Assembly: GCF_036346615.1 (NCBI RefSeq) | Contig: NZ_CP107836.1 | Span: forward strand, 4,650,001-4,714,000 | Direction: 5' to 3' | Source of the DNA: Streptomyces sp. NBC_00523 | GTDB lineage: Bacteria > Actinomycetota > Actinomycetes > Streptomycetales > Streptomycetaceae | Length of the DNA: 64,000 nt | Shown here: piece by piece, positions 43,313 through 51,050 of the stretch | Layout: each line of letters opens with the position of its first letter | How positions within the stretch are numbered: the first letter of the stretch is position 1 | Program-made: the position numbers and the translations under genes | Notes under the pieces: model-generated | Told to the model about the DNA's origin: nothing | Databases searched by the model: none | What the model saw: only the letters and a program-made list of their open reading frames with translations

Positions 43313-44560
43313 ATGAGCACACGCATCCTCCCGGCCGTCGGCGACGCCGACGCCGCCCGCGCCGTCTCCGGGCTCCTCGGCCAGCTCCCCGACGCGGAAC
43401 CGGCCGCCCCGCTCGGCGACTCGACCTCACTGCTCGACACCCTCGCCCGGCTCGCCGCCGAATCCCTGGACGAGCTCCCCGAGGTCGTCCTCGTGCACGA
43501 ACGGATCGGCCCGGTCCCGGCCCTGGAGCTGATCCGGGAAGTGGCCCTGCGCTTCCCGGCCGTCGGCGTCGTCCTCGTCACCGCCGACACCAGCCCCGGG
43601 CTCTACTCCGCCGCCATGGACTCCGGCGCCCGCGGCCTGGTCGGCCTGCCGCTCTCGTACGAGGAGCTGGCGCAGCGCGTCCAGGCCGCCTCCGGCTGGT
43701 CCGTCGGCGTCCGCCGCCACCTCGGGGCGGGGGCCGAGCTGCACACCGGACCCGCCGGCACCGTCGTCACCGTCAGCGGCGCGAAGGGCGGCGTCGGCAC
43801 CACGGTCACCGCCGTCCAGCTCGCCCTGGCGGCCGCCGCCTCCGGGCACACTGTCGCGCTGGCCGACCTGGACCTCCAGTCGGGGGACGTCGCCTCCTAC
43901 CTCGACGTGCAGTTCCGCCGGTCCGTGGTGGACCTCGCCACCATCCAGGACATCTCGCCCCGGGTCCTCCAGGACGCCCTGTACAACCACGAGTCCGGCG
44001 TCGCGTTGCTGCTGGCCCCGGCCGACGGCGAGCGCGGCGAGGACGTCACCGACCGCGTCGTACGCCAGACGGTCAGCGCCCTGCGCCACCGCTACGAGGT
44101 CGTCGTCATCGACTGCGGTACGTACATGAACTCGGCCAACGCCGCGGCGGTCGAGATGGCCGACCGCACCGTGCTCGTCACCACCCCGGACGTGATCACC
44201 GTCCGGGCCGCCAAGCGCATGGTCCGGCTCTGGGACCGGCTCCAGGTCCGCAAGGCCGAGGAGACCATCACCCTCGTCAACCGCCACACCCGCCACACGG
44301 AGATCCAGCCCGCGCTGATCGAGAAGATCACCGCCACCAGGGTCGCCCGGACCGCCGTCCCGGCCAACTTCAAGGAGCTCCAGGCCGTTGTGGACGCCGG
44401 ACGCCTCCAGGACCTGGACGCCAAGTCCACCGTGAAACAAGCTCTTTGGGGGCTGGCCGGAGACCTCGGTCTGGTCAAGAACGCGGAAGCGGCCGCCCGA
44501 GGGGGCAGGCTGAAGGGTGAGCGCGGCGCGTCGGGCGGCCGGCGGGCGCGTGCGAAGTGA
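43313..44560 (+). CDS. TadZ/CpaE-like ParA-family ATPase
   Basis: 415 residues. N-terminal receiver-like domain (1-135; VALRFPAVGVVLVTADTSPG, lacking a clear phospho-acceptor) and a MinD/ParA ATPase with the deviant Walker A KGGVGTT (158-164), DLDLQSGDVASYLD, and VVVIDCGTYMN. TadZ/CpaE proteins place the Tad secretion machine in the cell. It ends with a basic tail (GGRLKGERGASGGRRARAK). Its stop overlaps a possible GTG start of the TadE gene. Confidence 0.9.
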   Translation: MSTRILPAVGDADAARAVSGLLGQLPDAEPAAPLGDSTSLLDTLARLAAESLDELPEVVLVHERIGPVPALELIREVALRFPAVGVVLVTADTSPGLYSAAMDSGARGLVGLPLSYEELAQRVQAASGWSVGVRRHLGAGAELHTGPAGTVVTVSGAKGGVGTTVTAVQLALAAAASGHTVALADLDLQSGDVASYLDVQFRRSVVDLATIQDISPRVLQDALYNHESGVALLLAPADGERGEDVTDRVVRQTVSALRHRYEVVVIDCGTYMNSANAAAVEMADRTVLVTTPDVITVRAAKRMVRLWDRLQVRKAEETITLVNRHTRHTEIQPALIEKITATRVARTAVPANFKELQAVVDAGRLQDLDAKSTVKQALWGLAGDLGLVKNAEAAARGGRLKGERGASGGRRARAK

Positions 44561-44583
44561 ACACCGAGGGGGAGTGCCGTGCC

Positions 44584-44994
44584 ATGAACCTCTTACGAGC
44601 GGACGTGCGCCGTGACGCCCGCTCCCGCTCCGACCGGGGTCAGACCGCCATCGAGTTCGTCGGCACCCTGCCCCTGATCCTGCTCACCCTCGCCCTGCTC
44701 TGGCAGGCGGGGCTCGTCTGCTACACGTACATCCTCGCCGGGAACGCCGCCGACAAGGCCGTCCGGGCCGCCGCCGTCGCGAAGGGCAGCCAGTGCGCGG
44801 CCGGCGCGCAGGCGGTACGCGAGGACGTTCCCGGCGGCTGGAGCGCCCACATGGACAGCTGCGACGCCCTCGGTGAGCTGGTCAGCGTAAAGGTGCGCGT
44901 GGACGTACCCCTGCTGTTCCCCGGGGCGTTCAGCGTGCCCATGCACGCCACCGGCGAGGCGAAGGCCAGGAACGAGCGGCGGGACGCATGGTGA
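44584..44994 (+). CDS. TadE-family pseudopilin-like protein, with TTA codon
   Basis: 136 residues. A basic N-terminus leads into the TadE motif DRGQTAIEFVGTLPLILLTL, with Gly-Gln and conserved Glu as in prepilin-peptidase substrates, then an outer domain with two Cys (GSQCAAG, DSCDALG). ATG at 44584 is chosen for GAGGGGGAG at 44567-44575; a GTG at 44557 overlapping the tadZ stop would add nine residues. Codon 4 is TTA (44593-44595), so bldA dependence is expected whichever start is used. Overlaps the next gene by seven bases. Confidence 0.88.
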   Translation: MNLLRADVRRDARSRSDRGQTAIEFVGTLPLILLTLALLWQAGLVCYTYILAGNAADKAVRAAAVAKGSQCAAGAQAVREDVPGGWSAHMDSCDALGELVSVKVRVDVPLLFPGAFSVPMHATGEAKARNERRDAW

Positions 44995-45353
44995 CCCGGC
45001 GCCGCACCGGCTCCCAGCGCGGGCAGGCCGCCGTCGAGTACGTGGGCGTGCTCACCCTGCTCCTCGTCGTCGCGCTGGCCGTGGTCCAGCTCGGCCTCGC
45101 CGTGTACGCGGCCCAGCAGGCGGGTACGGCCGCGCGGGCGGCGGCCCGGGTGGCGTCGACCGAGGGCCAGCAGGGCCGGGCGGGCGCGGTGGCCCGGGAG
45201 TCCATGAGCGGCTGGCTCGCGGACGGGGCGTCCGTCAGCACCGGGGCCGGCGCGGAGTCGGTCACCGTGACCGTACGGGTTTCCGTGCCCGCCCTGCTGC
45301 CGATGTTCTCCTTCGGCTCCGTCGAGAAGAGCGCCACCATGCCGAGCGACTGA
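44988..45353 (+). CDS. TadE-family protein
   Basis: 121 residues, a second TadE-like minor pilin: SQRGQAAVEYVGVLTLLLVV with the same Gly-Gln ... Glu motif, one membrane segment and a short outer domain (SVSTGAGAESVTVTVRVSVP). It begins inside the preceding TadE gene (seven-base overlap), so the two are made together. No Cys. Processing by the prepilin peptidase at 59404 is likely. Confidence 0.88.
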   Translation: MVTRRRTGSQRGQAAVEYVGVLTLLLVVALAVVQLGLAVYAAQQAGTAARAAARVASTEGQQGRAGAVARESMSGWLADGASVSTGAGAESVTVTVRVSVPALLPMFSFGSVEKSATMPSD

Positions 45354-45398
45354 CCCGGAACCGACCATGCGGCCACAGGAAACGAGGGAGTCGATCAC

Positions 45399-46739
45399 AT
45401 GAGCCTGCGGGCGCGCATCACCAGCCCCGAACCCGTGAACGGGATGAGCGAGGAGAGCCGGCTCGTCGGCGCCTACCGCGCCAAACTGCTGGAGGAGATC
45501 GACCTCGCCGAGATGTCCGCCCTTCCGGCGGCCGACCGCAGGGCACGGCTCGAACGCGTCCTCGGCCACATCATCAGCCGCGAGGGCCCTGTCCTGTCCT
45601 CCGTGGAGCGCTCGCAACTCATCCGCCGGGTCGTGGACGAGGCCTTGGGCCTCGGCATCCTCGAACCGCTCCTGGAGGACGCCTCCATCAGCGAGATCAT
45701 GGTCAACGGACCCGAACAGGTCTACGTGGAGCGCGGTGGCCGCCTCGAACTCCTGCCGATGCGTTTCTCCTCGCACGAGCAGCTGATGCAGACCATCGAG
45801 CGCATCGTCTCCACGGTCAACCGCCGGGTGGACGAGTCGAACCCGATGGTCGACGCCCGGCTGCCCTCCGGCGAGCGCGTCAACGTCGTCATCCCGCCGC
45901 TCTCCCTGTCCGGGCCGATCCTCACCATCCGGCGCTTCCCCCGCGCGTTCACGCTCCAGGAGATGATCGCGCTCGGCTCGCTGGACGAGCACATGCTGCT
46001 CCTGCTCGCCGGGTTCGTCCGCGCCAAGTTCAACGTGATCGTCTCCGGCGCCACCGGCACCGGCAAGACCACCCTGCTCAACGCGCTCTCCGGGCTGATC
46101 CCCGACGGCGAGCGCATCGTCACCATCGAGGACTCCGCCGAGCTCCGGCTCCAGCAGTCCCACGTCATCACGCTGGAGAGCCGCCCGCCCAACGTCGAGG
46201 GCAAGGGCCGGGTCACCATCCGCGACCTCGTCCGCAACTCCCTGCGCATGCGGCCCGACCGCATCATCGTCGGCGAGGTCCGGGGCGGCGAGACCCTCGA
46301 CATGCTCCAGGCCATGTCCACCGGCCACGACGGGTCCCTCGCCACCGTCCACGCCAACAGCGCGGAGGACGCGCTGATGCGGCTCCAGACCCTCAGCTCC
46401 ATGTCCGAGGTCGAGATCCCGTTCGCCGCGATCCACGACCAGATCAACAGCGCCGTCGACGTCATCATCCAGCTGACCCGGCACGGCGACGGCTCCCGCC
46501 GCGTCACGGAGATCGCCGTCGTGGACTCGTACGGCCGCGAGGACTACCGCATCGTCTCCGTCTGCCGCTTCGACGCCCTCCCGATGGCGGCGGACGGGCG
46601 CGTGTACGGGCAGTTCGCGTACTTCCCCGTGCCCCGCCGGGTCGCGGACCGCTTCTACATGGCGAACGAGACCGTCCCCCCGGCGTTCGGGGTCGCCCGT
46701 ACGGCCGAGCAACTGCTGACCCGTACGCCCACGGCCTGA
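45399..46739 (+). CDS. cpaF: CpaF/TadA secretion ATPase
   Basis: 446 residues. Type II/IV secretion hexameric ATPase powering pilus assembly. N-terminal helical domain, then SISEIMVNGPEQVYVERGGR, Walker A GATGTGKTT (217-225), the Asp box (IVTIEDSAELRLQQSH), Walker B-like IIVGEVRGGETLDMLQAM and the His box TGHDGSLATVHANSAEDAL. All catalytic motifs intact. RBS GAGGGAG upstream. It sits at the centre of the tad locus. Confidence 0.95.
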   Translation: MSLRARITSPEPVNGMSEESRLVGAYRAKLLEEIDLAEMSALPAADRRARLERVLGHIISREGPVLSSVERSQLIRRVVDEALGLGILEPLLEDASISEIMVNGPEQVYVERGGRLELLPMRFSSHEQLMQTIERIVSTVNRRVDESNPMVDARLPSGERVNVVIPPLSLSGPILTIRRFPRAFTLQEMIALGSLDEHMLLLLAGFVRAKFNVIVSGATGTGKTTLLNALSGLIPDGERIVTIEDSAELRLQQSHVITLESRPPNVEGKGRVTIRDLVRNSLRMRPDRIIVGEVRGGETLDMLQAMSTGHDGSLATVHANSAEDALMRLQTLSSMSEVEIPFAAIHDQINSAVDVIIQLTRHGDGSRRVTEIAVVDSYGREDYRIVSVCRFDALPMAADGRVYGQFAYFPVPRRVADRFYMANETVPPAFGVARTAEQLLTRTPTA

Positions 46740-46775
46740 CCCCCGCACCCCCTCGCTTGGAAGGCGCTTCCGGAC

Positions 46776-47714
46776 ATGGACAACCTGCCGCTCCTGACGG
46801 TCGGCGTGACCCTGCTCGCCTGTGTGCTCGCCGTCGTCGGCCTGCGTGTCTTCGCCTCCGGCAGGGAACAGCAGCGGGCGCTCATCGACCGCCTGTCCCG
46901 GACCGGCCCCCCGGCGATCGAGGGGCGCGCCCGGCGCTTCCGGTCGATCGACCGCCGGCTGCGGCGGACCGGCCTCGGCAAGCGGATCGAGCGGAAGCTC
47001 GCGGTCACCGGGCTCGACCTCACGCCCGGCGAGTACGCGGTGTACGTCGTCGCCGCCCTGCTCGCGCTCTACTTCGTCACGGCGGCCGTGTTCGCCTCGT
47101 TCTTCGGGCTCCTCGCCGTGCTCATCGGCGCGTGGGGCGGCAACGCCTTCCTCAACTGGCAGCGCGCCAAACGCACCGAGGCGTTCATCAGCCAGCTCCC
47201 CGAACTCACCCGCGTCCTCGCCAACGCCACCCAGGCCGGACTCGCCCTGCGCACCGCGATCTCCATGGCCGTCGAGGAGCTGGACGACCCCGCCCACGAG
47301 GAACTGCGGCGCGTTGCCGACCGCCTGGCCATCGGGCACTCCCTGGACGACGCCCTCAACGAACTCGTGGAACGGCTGCCCTCCCGCGAGCTGACGGTCC
47401 TCGTCTCGACGCTCATCCTCTCCAACCGGGCGGGCGGCACCATCGTCTCCTCGCTGCGCAACCTCACCAACACGCTGGAGGAGCGCAAGGAGACCCGGCG
47501 CGAGGTCACCACCCTCCTCTCCCAGGTGAAGGTCACCGCCGTCGCCGTCCCCGTCCTCGGGCTGCTCTTCCTGCTCCTCATCAACACCATGAGGGACGGC
47601 GCACTGGACGACATGGCCGCCGCGACCCCCGGCCGCATCGCGATCGTCGTCGCCGCCGGGCTCTACGGCCTCGGCTTCTTCCTGATCAACCGCCTGACGC
47701 GCGTCCGCATCTGA
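46776..47714 (+). CDS. tadB: TadB inner-membrane platform protein
   Basis: 312 residues, type II secretion F domain. An N-terminal membrane helix (LLTVGVTLLACVLAVVGLRV), two helices around 85-125, a cytoplasmic T2SSF domain (QLPELTRVLANATQAGLALR, LDDALNELVERLPSRELTVL, STLILSNRAGGTIVSSLRNL) and two C-terminal helices. It forms the platform with TadC on which CpaF acts. 19 bases before tadC. Confidence 0.93.
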   Translation: MDNLPLLTVGVTLLACVLAVVGLRVFASGREQQRALIDRLSRTGPPAIEGRARRFRSIDRRLRRTGLGKRIERKLAVTGLDLTPGEYAVYVVAALLALYFVTAAVFASFFGLLAVLIGAWGGNAFLNWQRAKRTEAFISQLPELTRVLANATQAGLALRTAISMAVEELDDPAHEELRRVADRLAIGHSLDDALNELVERLPSRELTVLVSTLILSNRAGGTIVSSLRNLTNTLEERKETRREVTTLLSQVKVTAVAVPVLGLLFLLLINTMRDGALDDMAAATPGRIAIVVAAGLYGLGFFLINRLTRVRI

Positions 47715-47733
47715 GGGCCGGAAGGAGACACAC

Positions 47734-48621
47734 ATGGAGATCCTGCTCGCCGCCGTCATGGGGCTCGCCGTCCTCGGCGCCTTCCAGGGCGTCCGCATGT
47801 ACCGCGCGGACGCCAAGCTCCCCGGCGACCTGGTCCTCGCCCTGGAGGTCGGTGCCAGCCGCACCAGCGCCACCGGGTCGGCCATCGACCGCATCGGCAT
47901 GCGGTACGCGCCCCGGGTCCTGTCGCTGATGGGCCCCCGGCGCGTCGACCGCATCCGCCGGAAGCTCGACATGGCCGGCAATCCGCGCGGCCTGACCGTC
48001 GACCGCTACGCCGCCCGGCGCGCGGTGTTCGGCGGGCTCGGCATCCTGGCCGCCCTGGCGATGCTGATGAACGGGCAGGTGGTCCTGGCGATCATCCTGC
48101 TCGTCTACGGCCTGTTCTGGACGGACGTGATCATCCGGGCGGCCATCGCCCGACGCAAGGACGACATCGAGCGCACCCTGCCCGACTTCCTGGACGTCCT
48201 CGCGGTCGTCGTCTCGGCCGGCCTCGGCTTTAGGCAGGCGCTGGAGCGGGTGGCGGAGAAGTACACCGGCCCGTGGTCCGACGAGCTCCGTATCACCCTG
48301 CGCCAGATGGACATGGGCGTCAGCAGACGCGACGCCTTCGACCAGCTCCGCCGCCGCAACGAGTCCGAACAGGTATCGATGTTCGTCTCCGCCCTCCAGC
48401 AGGGCGAGGAGCTGGGCGCCCCCATCGTCGACACCCTGATCCAGATCGCCAACGACATGCGCCGCACGGACGCCCAGAACGCCCGCCGCAAGGCCTCCAA
48501 GGCGGTCCCCAAGGCCACACTGATCGTCACGAGCTTCATGCTCCCGGGCACGATCATCCTGATCGCGGTCGGCTTCTACTACGCGGCGAACGTGAACATC
48601 AATGAGATCTTCAACAGCTGA
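47734..48621 (+). CDS. tadC: TadC inner-membrane platform protein
   Basis: 295 residues, second T2SSF-domain protein: LPDFLDVLAVVVSAGLGFRQ, ALERVAEKYTGPWSDELRIT, RRNESEQVSMFVSALQQGEE, with flanking membrane helices (VFGGLGILAALAMLMNGQVV; KATLIVTSFMLPGTIILIAVG). Partner of TadB. Hairpin 48633-48648 follows the stop. Confidence 0.93.
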   Translation: MEILLAAVMGLAVLGAFQGVRMYRADAKLPGDLVLALEVGASRTSATGSAIDRIGMRYAPRVLSLMGPRRVDRIRRKLDMAGNPRGLTVDRYAARRAVFGGLGILAALAMLMNGQVVLAIILLVYGLFWTDVIIRAAIARRKDDIERTLPDFLDVLAVVVSAGLGFRQALERVAEKYTGPWSDELRITLRQMDMGVSRRDAFDQLRRRNESEQVSMFVSALQQGEELGAPIVDTLIQIANDMRRTDAQNARRKASKAVPKATLIVTSFMLPGTIILIAVGFYYAANVNINEIFNS

Positions 48622-48632
48622 GGCCGCGAAGT

Positions 48633-48648
48633 GCCCTCTCCAGAGGGC
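48633..48648 (+). terminator. Small hairpin after tadC
   Basis: A 7-bp stem (gccctct/agagggc) with a two-base gap, followed by cattt, lies between tadC and the pilin genes. It may reduce read-through or stabilise the upstream mRNA end, allowing separate pilin expression. Confidence 0.45.
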
Positions 48649-48690
48649 CATTTGTGGGACATTCGGAGCCGAGGGGGCGGGAGGGACGGC

Positions 48691-48855
48691 ATGGCTGAAA
48701 GCGATACGTCTGACGAGCCCCAGAAGTGGGAATGGGCCCGGCAGCCCACGACGAGGGCCGCCGCGCCGATGCACTTTGCCCACGACACACGGACTTACGG
48801 ATCAACGTCGACCGATTCCCGGTCGGTCGAACCCGGAGGGGGAACATCGCCATGA
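48691..48855 (+). CDS. Candidate small protein coupled to the Flp pilin gene
   Basis: 54 codons (MAESDTSDEPQKWEWARQPT ... SVEPGGGTSP), with GGGAGGG five bases before the ATG and a stop that overlaps the pilin ATG as ATGA. That overlap and the ribosome site favour a real gene; the modest third-position GC bias (near 70 percent, similar to the pilin neighbours) is compatible. Composition is hydrophilic with Trp pair WEW and many Thr/Ser; no signal or membrane segment. No family recognised. Confidence 0.4.
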   Translation: MAESDTSDEPQKWEWARQPTTRAAAPMHFAHDTRTYGSTSTDSRSVEPGGGTSP

Positions 48856-49085
48856 AGGACATCGCGCTCAAGGCGGCGGTGCAGACGCAGACTTATGTGA
48901 ACCACTGGGTGAATTCCACGGTCGATCACATGAAGCGTCGCAGAGACAGGGGGCAGGGTGCCATCGAGTATGTGGGCATCACGATTCTCGTCGTGGCGAT
49001 CGTGATCGCCCTGATCAACACAAAGATGGGCGCCTCCATCGCCAACAAATTCAAGGCGAAGATCACCAAGGTCCTCGACAAGTGA
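48852..49085 (+). CDS. flp: Flp-family pilin
   Basis: 77 residues. Short basic leader and the pilin core RRRDRGQGAIEYVGITILVV, with Gly-Gln-Gly ... Glu and a single hydrophobic helix (ITILVVAIVIALINTKMG), then a Lys-rich end (KFKAKITKVLDK). This is the expected main subunit of the Tad pilus, matured by the GxGD prepilin peptidase. The leader is long (about 36 residues) compared with Gram-negative Flp. GGAGGGGG nine bases upstream of ATG suggests strong expression. The stop overlaps the next gene (GTGA). Confidence 0.85.
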   Translation: MKDIALKAAVQTQTYVNHWVNSTVDHMKRRRDRGQGAIEYVGITILVVAIVIALINTKMGASIANKFKAKITKVLDK

Positions 49086-49753
49086 AACGAGGAGGCTGCG
49101 AGGAGTCGGGGCAAGCCGCGCCGCTGTACATCGCAGCCGTGGCCGGTTTGCTCTTCCTCGCGTTGGTCCTCTTTGCGTTCGGCGAAGCCGATGTTCAGCG
49201 CAATGGTGCACAGAGTGCCGCCGACGCGGCCGCGTTGGCGGCGGCCAAGGAATCGCGTAGTTCCCTCGAACCGGATCTGATGGCGCACCTCACCGACCCT
49301 GACTACTTCGAGGCGGTTTTCAATGCGCGTTACCTCGGGGTCCCGGGCGATGCCTGCTGGAAGGCATCCGAGTTCGCTGCGCTGAACAAGGCCGGCTCCG
49401 TCCGATGCCGGCAGCTGTCCGGTAGATGGGGCTATGTGGTCCGTGTGCGGTCCGGTAAGGGCGTGAGCACGGACATCGTGCCGGGCGTCAAGGGCGAGAA
49501 GGCGGAAGCCGAGGCCGTAGCCGTGGTCGAACCGCGCTGCTCGTTCACTCAGGAGCCGGAGAACACGCCGGTCCCGGGAAGCTCTCCGGACGAGGACACA
49601 GGCACGGATGAAGATCCGGATCCGGGGGCGACGGCCGCGCCGGTGGGCAAGGTGAGCTGTGACGGAGGCGAAGAATGGGTTGTGGACCCCGAGGACTTGG
49701 CGCTCATGCCTGATATAGCTGACCTCTTCTCCGTGCACTTGGCCGAAAACTGA
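49082..49753 (+). CDS. TadG-like pilus assembly protein
   Basis: 223 residues. The N-terminus GCEESGQAAPLYIAAVAGLL is the Tad/TadG motif (xGxxAPL), one membrane helix follows, then the conserved GAQSAADAAALAAAKESRSS. The outer region has five Cys and an acidic Pro/Glu/Asp-rich stretch (PENTPVPGSSPDEDTGTDED). GTG start overlaps the pilin stop. Codon usage is less GC-biased than tadZ to tadC. Confidence 0.85.
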   Translation: MKRGGCEESGQAAPLYIAAVAGLLFLALVLFAFGEADVQRNGAQSAADAAALAAAKESRSSLEPDLMAHLTDPDYFEAVFNARYLGVPGDACWKASEFAALNKAGSVRCRQLSGRWGYVVRVRSGKGVSTDIVPGVKGEKAEAEAVAVVEPRCSFTQEPENTPVPGSSPDEDTGTDEDPDPGATAAPVGKVSCDGGEEWVVDPEDLALMPDIADLFSVHLAEN

Positions 49754-49779
49754 CCGCGAATGAACGCAAAGGATCTCGA

Positions 49780-50373
49780 ATGAATCTCCGGCACGTGAGG
49801 AAAGTGCGCCGGGCTGGGGCCGTCGCCCTCCTGGCTTCGTCGCTGCTCTTTTCCGTAGCTGCGTGCGGCGGTGACGACAAGGGGTCGGACAAGGCGCCTG
49901 CGGCTTCGTCCGACGCGGGGAAGGGGCAGGGCAAGCAGGCGCCTGAAGACGAAACGCTGCCCGACCGCAGCACGACGCTCGCGACCCTCAAGAACGACGA
50001 GGGCCTCGAGATGGTCGTGTACTCGGCAAAGAGGGACAGCGGAGGATTCCTCACCGTCAGCGGCGAGTTCAAGAACTCAGGTGCGGAGAGCTTTGTCACG
50101 CCTGTGGAGTGGAGCGGACAGGAGGAAGCCGTAGCCGACGCCGGGCCTTCGCTCGCAGGCATGACGCTGGTGGACTCGGTCGGCAAGAAGCGCTACTACG
50201 TGCTGCGGGACACAGACAACCGGCCGCTCACCACCAGCAACTACGAGCCCAGCATCCCGTCAGGGAAGAGCCTGAACTTCTTCGCTCAGTTCCCGTCCCC
50301 CCCAAGCACCTCTACCAAGGTCGACCTGCAGTTCCCCGGCTTCCCCAACGCAACGATCGAGATCTCCGGATGA
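49780..50373 (+). CDS. Lipoprotein of the tad locus
   Basis: 197 residues. Signal peptide with lipobox LFSVAAC, lipidated at Cys29, followed by GGDDKGSDKAPAASSDAGKG, a linker, and a beta-rich domain (LEMVVYSAKRDSGGFLTVSG; YYVLRDTDNRPLTTSNY; KVDLQFPGFPNATIEISG) with a DUF4352/immunoglobulin-like look. Its stop overlaps the OmpA-domain gene (ATGA). In the tad context it may anchor the pilus base to the membrane; inference. Confidence 0.82.
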   Translation: MNLRHVRKVRRAGAVALLASSLLFSVAACGGDDKGSDKAPAASSDAGKGQGKQAPEDETLPDRSTTLATLKNDEGLEMVVYSAKRDSGGFLTVSGEFKNSGAESFVTPVEWSGQEEAVADAGPSLAGMTLVDSVGKKRYYVLRDTDNRPLTTSNYEPSIPSGKSLNFFAQFPSPPSTSTKVDLQFPGFPNATIEISG

Positions 50374-50996
50374 CCCCCCGCCGCGTCACGACAACCCTCC
50401 TCGCCGGGGTGGTCGCCCTGGGGGGTGTCGGGGCCGTGGCCCCGGAGGCGGTTGCCGGGGACAGTCCCTATCCGTCCGCGTCCGCCGAACCCCCCGTCGA
50501 GATCGACCCCCACGACACCGACCTGAAGCTCCCCGAGGGCGCCACCCTCGCCCCGCCCAAAGTCCTCGACATCAAGTCCGTCATCGAGGACCTCGGCGGC
50601 GAGGAGCGCCGCGAGGACACCAACGCCGACATCAAGTTCGCCCTCCAGGCGGAAGTGCTCTTCGGCAAGGACAGCGCCAAGCTCAGCGGTGAGGCCAAGG
50701 GGCGGATCAACGCCATCGCCGAGGAGATCAAGCGGCAGGACGCCAAGAAGGTCAGGGTCTTCGGGTTCACCGACGACCTCGGCTCCTCCGAACACGGCGA
50801 CGTGCTGTCCAAGAAGCGCGCCGAGGCCGTCCACAACGTGCTGGACGAGGCGCTCGGCGGCTCCGGGATCACGTTCGAGATCCGGGGCTACGGCGAGGAC
50901 TACCCGATCGCCAGCAACGACGACGAGGACGGCCGCCGCAAGAACCGCCGCGTGGAGGTCTCCTTCCAACGCGGCGAGACCGGCTCGCAGAGCTGA
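50370..50996 (+). CDS. OmpA-family peptidoglycan-binding secreted protein
   Basis: 208 residues. Signal peptide (TTTLLAGVVALGGVGAVAPE) and a C-terminal OmpA domain (85-205): LQAEVLFGKDSAKLSGEAKG, VRVFGFTDDLGSSEHGDVLS, KKRAEAVHNVL, ASNDDEDGRRKNRRVEV. The conserved Asp and Arg that bind diaminopimelate are present (FTDDLGS; NDDEDGRRKNRRVE). Coupled to the lipoprotein gene, it probably ties the Tad machinery to the wall. Streptomyces has LL-DAP peptidoglycan, compatible with this. A terminator follows. Confidence 0.9.
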   Translation: MTPRRVTTTLLAGVVALGGVGAVAPEAVAGDSPYPSASAEPPVEIDPHDTDLKLPEGATLAPPKVLDIKSVIEDLGGEERREDTNADIKFALQAEVLFGKDSAKLSGEAKGRINAIAEEIKRQDAKKVRVFGFTDDLGSSEHGDVLSKKRAEAVHNVLDEALGGSGITFEIRGYGEDYPIASNDDEDGRRKNRRVEVSFQRGETGSQS

Positions 50997-51002
50997 CCCG
51001 CA

Positions 51003-51044
51003 CCGCGCGGCGGCGCGCCCCGCACGGGGGCCGCCGCCGCGCGG
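51003..51044. terminator. Bidirectional terminator at end of tad locus
   Basis: A 13-bp stem (ccgcgcggcggcg) with a 16-base loop lies between the convergent OmpA-domain and FG-GAP genes. Confidence 0.8.
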
Positions 51045-51050
51045 AGAACA

